Source of the DNA: Haberlea rhodopensis
Taxonomy: Eukaryota > Streptophyta > Magnoliopsida > Lamiales > Gesneriaceae
Length of the DNA stretch: 64,000 nt
Assembly (NCBI GenBank): GCA_907163345.1
Contig: CAJQUN010001145.1
Span: 1-64,000 of the forward strand
Reading direction: 5' to 3'
The notes beneath the pieces are model-generated. The model ran no database searches, was not told where the DNA came from, and saw nothing but the letters and a program-made list of their open reading frames with translations. The position numbers and the translations under genes were made by a program. This document shows, piece by piece, positions 23,634-36,344 of the stretch (within the stretch, counting starts at the first letter, position 1; the number at the start of each line of letters is the position of its first letter).

Positions 23634-26600
23634 CTTCTTCCCCTCTTAAAAGATTTCGTCCTCGAAATCACAAATCGTGTCTAACTCAGCAAGTTAATCA
23701 TATGAGATGTCTCAATCTCATTTATGGATACATAAGAATCATCATGTATCAATAACAACTGACGTGGCAGTGTCAACGATATACCACTGAATCAACTTCT
23801 CTATGATTCCACAAGGTTCAAAATATCGAGGCAACATCATACCTCACTTAACGAATCATATTCATCATCGCAGAGGTAATATCTTTCATATTTACCTGAT
23901 TCTCAACTCGAAGTCTAACGATGTATTTCTCTTTGGCGTAGCAAATCTGCTCACCTTAAGCCAATTTCAATCGTTTTCGCAGAAAATTTATCGTTCATGG
24001 CATTTCCTCAACAATCTCAAGTTGTGTCAAAATATTCCTTATCATTTTCATCTCAGCATATCAGCGATCGGCAAATTCTGGCTCTACAAAACCTCAACGG
24101 ATGACATTCCTAAAGTTGTCTGAAACTTAAATTATAGGAAAATTCCACTGGTGAATAGTGATTTTGTCAATTCCCACCAAATTCATCAGTATTAATCGAG
24201 ACATAACTTCCAAAGTCTGGATATGTTCTCAGTTATCCATCAATATGGGTATGCTAAGCAATACTCATTGCTAATTTAGTAACCATGATATTCTGAAAAT
24301 AGTTTTCGAATTCTAATATTATCCTCGGATCTAAATCACAGTTGTTACAGAATACTCACTGTAACTAAAACACATTATCCACATCTTAAATATGTCATTT
24401 TCTCATGGACATGTTGACTATCATATGAACTCAATATCTTGTATTGAAGAGTCAATCAATTCTGATTCAACTTGTTTCACAATCTCTGTTTGGTCTAAAC
24501 AATTTGAGTTATAAAACTCACAACTAGAAGTTTCCTTAAATTCATTGTGGTACTTACAAATTCTATAGTATCCCATTAGGTCGTCTTTTATCTTGACCTG
24601 CTGGCATGTCAAACAAATTTCCACAACATTCCAAATTTTCTTTCTTTATACCATCCCGTCAGAAATAGGATATCAAGAATGATACATCTCATCATTCCCA
24701 GAATAACACTATGTCATCTATAGTGTGCTTTCAACAGTAACATTTCTTTCGAATCGGTAGGATTCGATGCTATGTACTGATTGTTTAATCGTAACACACC
24801 ACTGAATGGCTTCCTAAAATCTCGTTGGCTGATGAGACAGAACCAATTTCTTCGGTCAATATTTGTATGGTATGTTTTTCGAGTCTTTCCGATCTTCAAA
24901 ATTTGAGGTGATCAAATTGCAAAGCATATATTGATGCTATCATTGCACCTTGCACTTTTCGGTTAATTGCATCTGCTACTAGTTTCATTTTCCCTGATTG
25001 ATATTGACTATCAAAGTCAAATTCTTTAATAAATTTAGTCATCTCTTCTATCTCAAGTTCAACTCTGACTGAATAATATATATTTAAACTCCCAAATCAG
25101 AGTGTATTATGAATTGTTCGCCTTCCAGACACGTTGCCACATCTTCAAGGCAAAACTAATGGCTACATGCTCAATTTCATGAACAGGATATTATGATTCT
25201 TTCAGCTTCAACTATCTCAAGCATATGCAATCATCTCCTCATGATGCATCAGCACATATCCCAAATCTTTAACCAACGTATTTGCACAAATACAAATCTC
25301 CCTGAACCAGTTAAACAAAATCAACATTGGGGTTGTAGTCCATTTCAGTTTCAGTTATGAAAACTGCTTTCTTATTCATCTGACCAAACCAATATCAAAT
25401 TTCTTCTTGGTCAATAGGTTCATAAGTCAGGGTATCCTAGAATATCCTTCCGGAAAAGCCTGTAGTATCTGCCAAAATTCATAAAACTTTTCATCTTGAG
25501 TACAATGATTGGTCTTGGCCAAATTAGTACTATCTTTACTTTACTGGAATCAACAGGTATCTGGTGAGATTATATCACCTATCCCAAAACAACACTTGAT
25601 TCAACCAAGATTTACATTTCAATAACTTGGTACACCCTTTGAGCTTCACGAAGCGTCTGAAAAATCAATCACATGTGTTCTCTGTGGTTCCTTCCGGATC
25701 TCGTATACACTAGTATACCACTGATGAATATGATTACACTTCCGCCCAAAAGTTACGGAATATTTTCTTCATCAAATTCATAACTCTACCGGTATAATTG
25801 TCAGACCACAAGACATTTCCAAAAATTCAAAATGTGTATATCTGGTTTGACCAATTGCCTAGAGAATATTTTCTCTTATGACTCAAACTGATGGCAACCA
25901 GAGTAAAACTCGTTCTTCTTATACGTCGAAGTTCCTTACAACTGATCAAATACTTATAGAACTTAGGCAATGAGTATTTATTCTTGACAGTACCCCAATT
26001 CAACTGTCTTTGGTCGATACACATCTTCATAATATCAAGAACAATGCTGATGTTTCCTCAAGTGACATACTCAAACATATTTACTCATATCAAAGAGATT
26101 ATGCAATTATTCTTCTGCATCTGTCAAATCTGTTGATGGCAGTTCGTACAATGCTTTTGATATTTAATCTATTCTTTGACATCAACAAAAAGTTAAAATC
26201 GAATTCCTTCTTTAGTGGAGATTCTATTATTTCCTCAGGAAAATCTCGGTAAGTTCCTTACCATTAAGATATCAGTCAACCTCGACTCTTTTTTTTTTTT
26301 TTTAAGCATCAACTGCTTATTATCAAATAACCCTCGTTTTCCAAGTATTGCAATCTTAGCTTGCTATTCGTGGTGATAAACATTTCATTTGTAGCCACAA
26401 TATAATCAAAAATTCATTATACTCTGAAATCAACTTACAATATCTCAAAATTTATCAGAGTATCCATGCCCTTGATACAATCAAAACCATATTTCGACAA
26501 CATCATTTAATTCAAATCCACAACACTATCAACAAACTGTAATCTGCAGTTCACTATTACAAGTGTGGATAGAATAATTATCACTGCTGATGTATTTTCC

Positions 26601-27960
26601 CAATCATCATTATTAATGCACATTTGATGCAATATATGAAACCAATGATTTTATCTCAAATCAAACTCGTGTCGTGTGACCAATACACAACATGTATCTG
26701 TGATCACTAGCATCTCTATCATTGCCAAAATCGAAATGGTTATATATCCTGGAGACATCTCAATCCCATTGTCAAGGTATACTCTCTGGTCTACAGGTAA
26801 TTTACTGCTGCTGAAACTGAATGGTCGTAAAGAATAACCACCATGATATCTACCTCTAGCCCAGAGTATTTGTTGTTATGGTTGCATCTATTCCCGAGTA
26901 AGTAACAGACATGCTCTGACTGGCCACAATCAATATCAGTTTTTATTATTCTTTCAAATGGATCAGTAGATATTTACATCCACAGTGACCTAAAAAGATT
27001 TGGTATTCTACAACCTCATAGTACCTCCAGAACTACTAGAGCTGGATAAATTTGAGTGGTACTTCTGAAACTTTTCCAGGATTACTTGGATTATCCCAAT
27101 GATAGTCACTTCATTAATCTTTAATCCAGTTCTAATCACTTCGCACCACATTGGTGTCTTATTCTTCAGTCGATATCTAATCTCTTCACTAGTGAATAAC
27201 TATCGAGATTAAGCAGATATTTTCATTTCTCATTTCCACGATAATCAATTTTCATTTTTCATGTCATCAACATGACTTTCTCGTAAACATTCTTTCCCGT
27301 GTCAACAAGAGGGAAAACTCGTCTTCCATCACTACCATTACTCTAGATAGTCTCATCTAAAAGAGTTCGTAGTGAAGTTTTTTATTCATAGTTCGGACAT
27401 AAAAACTGGAACTAAATTACGACAGTCCCTAAATCCAAGTCCTCATTCAAACCAATTCTCGTTGTTTCTCATAACAACTATACTCGATTCTTCAATTGAA
27501 ATATCGATAATTTCAATATCCTCAAGTTCTAAATTATCATATCGTCGTACACAGGTTTTGACGTAAACTCATACGTATAACCTTGGTCTTTCAGACTTAA
27601 ATTCCCGATGTCAATCGACACAAAGCGTTTTAATTTTTTCTACTGTCATCCCACTAATCACAATGATAAGTCCCAAAGTGATAAACACAATTTCCAATAA
27701 TGGACACATTATCACTAAGTTATAGTGCAATTAACAGTTTATAGTGTCTACATGTTCGATAGATAGCTCTTAAAGTCTGTATCGCTGCTACCTGTCCGAA
27801 CACTAACTGACCATCATGAAATCAAAACATCATATACAATCTCAAGTCAAAGATGTTCTCATCACTTATTCCACATCATCATCCGGTCAGCAACTATCAG
27901 TGCTAACAAATAAAATTCTCAAATTCTCTAGATTGTATGCAACTCAGCATTCAAATTTTC
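23634..27960 (-). pseudogene. Degenerate Ty3/gypsy gag-pol interior, truncated
   Basis: Many stops and frameshifts break the frame, but domain remains follow the Ty3/gypsy order on the minus strand. A gag-like FQKYHS patch is near 27040. The reverse transcriptase motif KMCIDQRQLN..TVKNKYSLP is at 25965-26030. An RNase H end with FDFDYQSGKMKLVADAINRK is near 24960-25040. The integrase zinc-binding piece CLTCQQVK is near 24590-24615. The pol end FEDEI is next to the 3' LTR at 23635-23680. The primer-binding site and 5' LTR are missing: at 27961 the sequence switches abruptly to copy B of the duplication. The element is therefore dead and cut inside or just upstream of gag. Calling a precise lineage (Tekay-like by LTR and pol-end style) is inference. 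Confidence 0.8.
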
Positions 27961-28687
27961 TAGACTGGTGTTCAGTTGTTATGATATTACGAGGCTTATT
28001 GGTTTCCTAGTTGTAATGGAAATCAATGCCGGTGTTATTGACCCCGGTCTCGGGGCGTGACAATATCCCTATGAATTTTTTATTTGTGTAAGAAAGTATA
28101 GGAAAAAAGGGCAAAGTTGTTAAATCACAATGAAAAACTTTATAGAAAAAAAGGGCAAAGTTGTTAAATCACAATGAAAAACTTTGCCCTTTGATCCACA
28201 CTTTTATAGGAGTATAGATATAGATATAGATAGAGATAGATATGAGTCAAAACATAAAATATACCATTTGTATAAGCAAAAATTTGCACAATAAGTTGCC
28301 GTGTGAAAATGGGATTGTCATTGCGTGACTGAATGTTTTGCACTGAAGTTAGGTTTGATGCTTCATACTTGTATCATTATGAAAGATTTCTACCCATTTC
28401 ATGTTGAAAGCAGACTCACCATATTTCAGGTTCGAGATAGTTAACTTAACTGAATGAAAGACCATGGCTTAACTGAATGAAAGACCATGGCTTCTGATCA
28501 AATATTCAAATCTATTAGGCTATTAGCTGGTGCTTTATGCTTACTATATTCCGTGATTTTCTATCTAAGCAACGTTTATACCTTGTTTCATGGAGTGTAT
28601 ATGTTTGGTTTTGATAGTGTTGCATTATTATCTGTATCTGTATATTGAGCATATTTGTCGCAAAGGTACTTACGTGCGATATTGTAG

Positions 28688-29281
28688 GTGGATTGCAGTG
28701 TGTTCTTAAATGCCACATCCAATGTTTCTCGCTCAGCACTTGATGCCCGCGGCCCTTGTTGTCATTCTAAACATCCGCTTGGAATTTTCCCAGAATACAA
28801 GATTTCCAAAAATCCTATCAGCGAGGAATTGGAGAGCTTCCTCCTCGGTGCTATTAATCTCAACTTCTTCGAGCGTATAAACTTGGCCTGGAAGATAATT
28901 TTTCCATCACCTACATCAAGAAAGAATTCAAATGCCAAAATTGCTAAGCAACGTCTCAAGATGATTCTTTTCTCCGATAGATGTGACGTCAGTGAAGTGG
29001 CAAAACAGAAGATTGTGAGCAATGTTGTAAGTGCGCTATCTGATTTTGTCGAGATAGAATCACAGGACAAAGTTCAGCTCAGTGTGTCAACAGATCCAGA
29101 TCATGGCACCATTTATTCAGTCACTGTGCCTGTTAGAAGGGTGAGATCGGAGTATCAAATGGATGATGAATCTGGGATGATAACAAATATCGAGTACAAA
29201 GAGACTGGAGAAAGTTCTTCTGTTGATGTCAAGTTTGATTTCTATATCCCTAATGACAAACTCCAAGATTTTAGTGTGTAA
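28688..29281 (+). pseudogene. Duplicated MinE last exon without exon 1 or promoter
   Basis: The 197-codon frame encodes the same residues as MinE exon 2 at 18163-18756, with the same 3' splice site (TGTAG before 28688). It has no own first exon: the sequence upstream is only the last part of the intron, and beyond 27961 it is retrotransposon. It lacks the start of the transit peptide and any evident promoter, so it is listed as a partial copy. It could still be used as an alternative last exon if splicing skipped the first copy, or be transcribed from a nearby LTR. The absence of any coding change points to a very recent duplication. Confidence 0.9.
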
Positions 29282-30483
29282 AATCAGGTGACCCTTAGCC
29301 TCACTTGTGTGACACGTTTTTGGAGGTAAAGTTGAATTTCGCATCTTTGTTTACTTGTTTAAATTTTAATTATTATTTTCAATTTTCTCATCTTATAAAA
29401 GTTAGAATATGATTTCATAAAGCAATTAAGTATGACTAAGCCAAGTAAATTATTGAGCTAAACTAAGGGTGGGCTATTTGGGGATTATGAGCAATATTTG
29501 TTAATAGCATCAAAGCCACATGTCACTCGTTGAAGGCCCTTGCGTTCTCATAAGCGAGTCATGAAGTCTCGAGTTTGAGACCTCCCTCCCCCTCCTCACA
29601 GTGTAGGATTCGGGGAAAAAAAAGCCACACGTCACTCACACGCTTGGGTAATGTGGATGAGTTTGATTTGTTCAATAGCAATCTAATGATGAAATCTGAT
29701 CCATCCACCTATGTCACCCTTGAATGTACAATATATGTTGCTATCCAACATATCTCTGATTGCCCACAAATGCATCCACAGGGCGAATCTAGGTATTTGA
29801 TTGAGGTGAGCAAAGTTAATTACATAAAAATTAATTAAAAGTTCGTGATAAACACCGACTTTAAAGATTGTTTGTAAAAAAAACATTAGGTAATAATTAT
29901 AATGTGATTATTTCAAGAAATGGAGTTGCTTGATTTCAAGAAATAATATACTTATCGAATTTAATTTTAATAATACAATTATTATAATGCTCGGTTGATT
30001 GATATTCAAGGAAGAGACTTGCTCAATTTCAAGAAAAATGAGAGCATGTTCTTTACATATTTAAGAAACTCATTCTTTTCTAGGAGAAAGCTATAAGAGT
30101 ACAGATTTGACGAGAGTACTTTATGGTGATAGGTTTCTGGTAGTTTATTGTTATTTTATATTTGTCCATTTGGTGAATTATAACTTATTACACTGCTAAG
30201 TGTTATTTCGGATTTAAAATAGCGGAATAATAAATCTGCATTATTTCATATCGAGAAATCATCTATTTTAGCAACAATAAAATTCATAGTCCAATGTCTT
30301 TAAATTGCTACTAACAAAATACATATAAGAATAAATACACACATGCCTGCTTTCAACAAGATCCGAATTGGATTTTTTTAAACTGCTACTAACAAAATAT
30401 GGGTTTTTTAACTAAATATTCGATTTTCGAAAATAATTTAACAATTTAACCGATTTTTTTTTTTTATTATCAAACTAACCTAA

Positions 30484-30772
30484 GCCGCCATGTTAGATGG
30501 CGACTTCAATTGAAGTCGCCATCTGACATGGCGACTTTAACAAAAAATTTTTTTTTTATGATATCGCCATCTGAGTTGGCGACATCAATATAATTTATTG
30601 ATGTCGCCATCTCAGTTGGCGACATCTATTTAATTTATATGGATGTCGCCATCTGAGATGGCAACACCAGATGGCCACATCCATATAAATTATATTGATG
30701 TCGCCAACTCAGTTGGCGACATCAATAATATTTATTGGTGTCGCCATCTCAGATGGCGACACCAATGAATTT
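30484..30772. repeat. Left array of ~21-bp palindromes in the MULE
   Basis: Seven near-perfect palindromic units of the form GTCGCCATCT..GA-TGGCGAC (about 21 bp each) stand in a row. The spacers are themselves often inverted repeats, for example ATCAATATAATTTATTGAT. Adjacent units can pair to make longer hairpins. The same array is present in copy A at 19959-20246. Confidence 0.9.
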
Positions 30773-30782
30773 TAACCTAAAA

Positions 30783-31208
30783 ACAACACGCCGCCGCACC
30801 ATTCTCATTTTCTTCTTCTTTGTTTCTTCTTCGTTCTTCAGCAAAATTCTCCGCCGCAAATTCTTTCGTCCGTTCGTTCTCAAATTTTCTTCCTAACATT
30901 TCTGCAAAAATCAAGCTATTTCCAAAATATTTAAGGTAAGCTTTTTAATTTTGTTATTTGTGTATCGTAGATAAATTATGATTTTAATATATGTAGTGGG
31001 AGTATATTACTTGTTGGAGTATATTTTTGTGATGTGAAATATTAAAATTTAAGTTGACGAAGATGGAGGCGGCGGCCGGCGGTGGTGGCCGGCGGCGGCG
31101 TCGGCCGGCGGCGGCGGTGGCAGGTGGTGGGCGGCGGCGGTGGGCGACGGACGGGTTGTTTTTGTAATGTTGAGTTTAATGTTGTTAATTTTTGTATTAT
31201 ATTTCAGG
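30783..31208 (+). promoter_or_regulatory. PMD gene leader: probable 5' untranslated exon and intron
   Basis: After the palindrome array a CT-rich leader (TTCTTCTTCTTTGTTTCTTC) runs to a donor-like AAG|GTAAGC at about 30935. An intron follows to TTTCAG just before the ATG at 31209. The intron contains a nearly pure GGCGGC/GGCCGG tract (31063-31155), far above the local GC content. A longer upstream frame through this tract has low-complexity composition and is not taken as coding. Confidence 0.5.
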
Positions 31209-34200
31209 ATGGATCAAATGAGACAACCAGGCCCGGTTGACACACATCTTTTGTCGTTGCAGTCTACACATCGATCTGAGGATGTATGGGCAGGTGATAT
31301 GGATAGTATACTTCGTGTGAGAAACCCAGATAGCTATTTTTGGGATATGTGTCCATTAGATATACGTGTTGTGAGGGCCCGATCCTAATGTGGTGTTTAA
31401 TTAACATATAATGATTAATTTGCGTAAACAGCGGAAGATTTATTTCAAATGTCTTGTCAAACGGCCCTAAAAATTTTTCGCTTTTAGGTGATACATATAT
31501 ACTGATACTGAAAATATATAATTCCAGTTTCAAATTTAACATGTTGATCATCACATAATTACCAAGTATAACATCAACCGTTAGTAGCATAATTAAAATA
31601 CAGATACTCGGGGCATACCCCGGTAAATTTAAAACAGAAGTCAAAATACTCTAACAACTACTGGGACTCAAAACATAAAGCATAACCTGAGCTCGCTCTC
31701 AAGGAGCTCCGGTATTCATCGATGCTTAACCTCGAGCATCCGCAGTACGTCTACCTGTACCACCTGCCATGCCCATACAACAAAGACATGACAGCCCCCC
31801 GCGAAGGGGGTCAGAACCCAGTACGAGAAATAAATAGAATCACGTCAAGAATGACAAAGTATCATGCAATGCATACCATGTATGAATGCGATGTATGAAT
31901 GGGTACAAAGAATCGAATCTCAAGATACCAAATCGGAGTCCAAAGGAAGGTATCATCAAATCATCAAAGCTCGAGCAGAGGGTGACAGTATACGTACATT
32001 GCGCTAGGAAAACTCATCCTATGTACGTTACTGCATCCAGCCCTCGTGTCTAGGTCGAGTCGCACCTGCACGTGACTACAGTTACTACCTATACTGCCTG
32101 TCATCGCCATGCTCGTCGTACCCGACACTCAGAGTAAGTCAACTCAGTCAAATCATGGATATCAAAGGAATGATAGATCAATATGATATGCCCATGAATC
32201 ATTTATGCATCAAATGACATATGCAACTCAATATATCATGCAATCTCATGTGAAAGTATATACAAATCATGTAATTTCACATATCATGTAATCCAAGATA
32301 TTCATCATGTCATATAGTCACATAAGAATCATATAGTGACAAATAAGTCATATAAATCAAATAATGACAAGGTCATACAGTAGTATCATTACACGCCTTT
32401 GCCAGACGTCATGATAAAACTCATTTCAACGTACCTCGACCCAAGCTAATCTACCGAGACTTCTCGAGTCAACACCGGAATCTATTAACCTGGTCATAAC
32501 AGTTCCAAATACAACATAATGTCACATACTAGTCTTAAACTTATCAAAATAAAACTCAAACTTAGACCCAAAACCAATTCTCTAAATTTCAGTCTGCGCA
32601 ACTGTAGAGATCGGCTCATAACTTGTCCGATACCTAATAAACTCATATGGGTCCAATTTATTTTCAAAGCTAACTCAAACATGAACATTTCATCAGTTCA
32701 ACTCATCTTCAAATTCGTTCATTTAGCCTAGGTAAAATGGCCAAGGACAATCTGCTAGAAAAACAGGACAATTTACCAAATTTCAGCTTGACCCAATTTT
32801 GTATAAAATTCATATTAAATTCATATGATGTCCAAATGACTTGAGGCTAGTGGGGAAATCACGAAAACTCAAAGTACTACAGTTCATATTTGAAGTCCAG
32901 AAGCTAGTTCGGTCATCTAGAGGCACATGCAAAGCAAAGTATGCCAGATTTAAAAATACTCATATTCTGTTTTGACAGAGTGAGCGGTTCTAGGGAAAAT
33001 TGCATATCTTACACATGGAAACTCCAAAACATGTAAGGCCAGTTTCTAATGCAATATAACCCAACATAAAACAAAACATCTCTTATGAGCTTTAAGCTAA
33101 ACAATTCATCTTCATGTACATTATGTGAAAAACGTACAGCCTAAAAACTCGTATATCCCCTGCTTCCAGATTGTATAGTTGCTGGTAAAATTATCATAAT
33201 TCTTTCATATGAGCTCCAAATTGAGTGAGGCCAATTTCAAATGCAAGATAACCTCGAATACTACAATACTTATTAGAGCCTAAAAATTCATATTCGTAGC
33301 CATTTATTCCCAAAAATACGAATAACAAAATGCATGAAACTCGCATGCAGTGAATTTCCAGATTTGACACATGTTGGTAGAACGACCATAACTTTTCCAT
33401 CTTAAATCCAAATTAGCTGATTTCGGTGGACAGTTAAAGCTAACACATAATACTACAACTTGTTATAAGAGCTATAGTTTCCAATTCGAAACGTAACTAT
33501 GCTAAAAACGCGAAATATCAGACGGTTTATGCACTGGTTTTAGCAGACTACAATTGACAGCAACTTCTTCATGAATGAACACCATGGTTCGACCCTCAAT
33601 CCTACATGCATGTTGATAAAACTCAAGGATGATGATATACCTTCATTTATCTTCAATATTTGAAGCTTGATCATCCACAAAACCAAGCCAAGATCGAAAA
33701 TCCTTCCCCAATCTGCTGCTACTCGAATTATTTCTTCAATGTTGTTTCAAACTTGACTTTTCTTGGTGGGTTCTTCTTTCCTAACCTTGAAGCTTCCAAA
33801 TCCACCATTGCATGTGGATTTAGACAATTTTTCAAGAAAAAATGGAAGGAGAATTTCGAATTTACAAGGGAGGATAAGAGTGGATTTTGGGTTGAAGAAT
33901 GATGAAGATGGGTCTTGAAAAAATGAAAAGTGGAGTGCATGTCTTGCAACAATGAGGTGGCCGATGATTCCATGGCCTTTTTGTATTTGTTTTTTAATTA
34001 TTTTATGCATGTATAATTATTGTATATTTTGATGTATTTTATCCAAAAAGACTACAAGGCATTGTTGTCCGGAACACTTTAATTCAAAGTCTGTACTTTT
34101 AATTATCCGGGTTTGCTTAAACATCATTAATCCGGATTAATTAGCATCGGGGTCTTACACGTGTTGTTAATTTATTGCACGTTATTGGATTTTATGGTAT

Positions 34201-36340
34201 CTATAGGTGTGGTAAGATTGAACTTGACATGCACCTGATCACGGCTTTAGTTGAGAGATGGCGCCGTGAAACACACACGTTTCATTTTAGATCAGGAGAA
34301 GCGTCCATCACACTGCAAGACATTGCAGTAATATGGGCGTTGCCAGTAGATGGCATCGTAGTGTCGGGGATTGATATTGATAGGGCTCTACCCGATTGGC
34401 AAGAATATTGCCATACATATTTAGGTTTCTTACCAGCCATCACAGACCTTAAGGGCGCACGTTTGAAATTAGTTGCTTTGCATAATCATTTGCTGCTCAA
34501 TCCATTGGATGAAAATAGTACAGCAGATGATGTTGTTAAGTTCACAAGGGGTTGTGCGTTATTGATGTTAGGGGGGATTATGTGTCCTGATTCCTCAGGC
34601 AATTTTGTTAGATTATTATATTTACAAAAGTTGGAGGATATCGACTCTGCCAGTACATATAGTTGGGGCAGTGCTGTATTGGCATACTTATATCGTGAGT
34701 TGTGCACGTCATCAGAGAAAGGGAAAAAAGTTATAGGTGGTGCAGTGCAACTCTTACAGGTAAATAATATGTTTGTTTTTTTAATATTTAAAATATGTTT
34801 CTGGTCAATCTAACTTGTGTTATTGATGTCACTACAATAAATGAGATTTGGGCATGGTCACGAATCCCAAGTTTGACTCCGCAATTGGGTAGCGATAGAT
34901 CTGATATTGGATCAATAATTGTCGGCCCAAACAATGTGTTACCTTCTGCTCCATATGATGTAAGGTAGTACAAATATGCATTGTTTTATAATTGATCTTA
35001 TGTGTGAATGCATTTAATAATTTATTTGAATATATACAGGTGGTCGTGTCATTTAATCTTTACAGAAACTGGGAGTCATTCCATACGCATCATAAGGGAC
35101 ATCCTCGATGACCAGCCAGTAACTCAAGTAAGCATGCTGTTAAATTAATTTGTACAAAAATATACTCTTTTCATAGGATGTAAAAGCAATGTTGTTTTGC
35201 AGTTTAATTGGCAGCCGTACCCTGATGAGTACACTGAAGGAATCACTGAGTTGGGGACATATAAGGGACCGTTGATTTTCTTCGACATAGTTGAAATGCA
35301 ACGGTCTGATCGAGTACTGCGACAATTTGGGATGCTACAAGATATCCCAGAAGATCCACCATCGGGGGATGAGGCATTGCATAATGTTGGTAGAAGGGGA
35401 AATGTCAACAAAAACTGGAGCACTAGGCATATAGCTCACATACTTTGCTGGGAGAGGGCAAATGATCTACGTGTCGACAGACCACGATTTACTGACGGTG
35501 GTTACTACGTTGTTGGCGGATACAGTGAGTGGTATGAACAAGTGACACGTAGATACATTGGGCGTCAAGAATACTTTGTACAGACAGGATATCAACATGG
35601 TGATGGCCCGGCATGGCAGCATGTGGTACGTTAATTACGTGAAATTTTAATTTTATATTTGTGTTTCGATGTATAAATTTTATATGGACATTTGTACTTT
35701 GCAGATTGAGCAGATGGAACAGTTATCTACAAGCTATGACCGACATCTGGCTGATGGAGTGCCTATTACGACAGAGTCGATGAGGCAACACAGGACTATG
35801 TTCGACAATGTGGTGCGAGTGGCTCGTGACCGACGAGACAGAAACTTCCCGCCATACAATGAAGTCCAGCCTGTTGATACACGACAGTTCCATGCAGGCA
35901 CTCCATCTACACATATGCAGACAGATATTGCAGGTCCATCTACGTGGACAGATATTGCAGGTCCATCTACGTGGACAGATATTGCAGGTCCATCTGCACA
36001 TATGCAGACAGATATTGCAGGTCCATCCACGTGGACAGAGCCAGATATGAGTACGGACTATTATATTCCTGCTCCTGTACAATCATATGATTTATCTCCA
36101 TTCACGCCATATTCCCCCATGTCCACTCAACCCCAGTTCAGCAGCATGGGTACAGATGTCAGTCTTGGGTTTGCGACATATGCAGCTAGGACTTCACCTT
36201 TCGATGTCTCGCCCGTTCTATTCCCTCAGTTGACGCCAATACAGGAGCCTGCCAACACACATGTGGCAAGGGAAAGGGGCGAAGAAGTCGTTCAACAACG
36301 AAGAGTTAGAAGACAGACAAATCCTCCTTTCACTGTTTGA
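31209..36340 (+). pseudogene. Plant mobile domain (MAIN/MAIL1-like) protein gene, split by a solo LTR
   Basis: Coding parts are 31209-31369, 34165-34759, 34846-34964, 35040-35127, 35203-35625 and 35705-36340. The first two form one exon cut by the LTR; skipping the LTR and one CGTGT copy restores the frame exactly. The other joins are GT-AG introns, giving about 673 residues without further stops. The N-terminal half has the plant mobile domain (PF10536 type): a GFYGIYRCGKIELDMHLITA stretch, ERWRRETHTFHF, and the motif TLQDIAVIWALPVDG. Then come IWAWSRIPSL and FNWQPYPDEY. The C-terminal exon is low-complexity with four TDIAGPS repeats (about 35925-36035). PMD proteins such as MAIN and MAIL1 act in the nucleus with a PP7-like phosphatase to keep transposons silent; many relatives ride on transposons, as here. 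The gene is intact apart from the LTR, so disruption is recent. Confidence 0.88.
31370..34159 (-). mobile_element. Solo LTR inside the PMD coding exon, 2790 bp
   Basis: It runs TGTGAGGGCC ... CGGGGTCTTACA on the plus strand and is flanked by a perfect 5-bp target duplication CGTGT (31365-31369 and 34160-34164). No internal domain or second LTR remains, so it is a solo LTR produced by recombination between the two LTRs of one element. It differs from the LTR at 20846-23633 by a two-base GT insertion and a base change near the right end, which may mark the part derived from the other LTR. Confidence 0.93.
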
Positions 36341-36344
36341 ATTA

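Larger units (their letters stand above)
27961..34159 (+). repeat. Segmental duplication, copy B (6.2 kb)
   Basis: This is the direct repeat of 17436-23633. The left junction joins retrotransposon interior to the middle of the LTR fragment that lies in the MinE intron. Nine bases, TAGACTGGT, are shared at the junction (17436-17444 and 27961-27969), and the next base differs, which could reflect microhomology. The right end coincides with the end of the solo LTR, after which the PMD gene and the MULE continue. Confidence 0.97.

Noticed and set aside
29117..29344. Minus-strand frames overlapping MinE exon 2 (also 18592-18819, 18237-18545, 28762-29070)
   Set aside because: They are antisense shadows of the MinE coding exon with no domain similarity.
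31140..31388. PMD start further upstream through the GC-rich tract
   Set aside because: The upstream frame is low-complexity and crosses an acceptor TTTCAG just before ATG 31209, so the inner start fits better.
35723..36082. Cys-rich minus-strand frame (119 codons) across the PMD repeats
   Set aside because: It is the antisense of the TDIAGPS repeats; the regularity comes from the tandem repeat.
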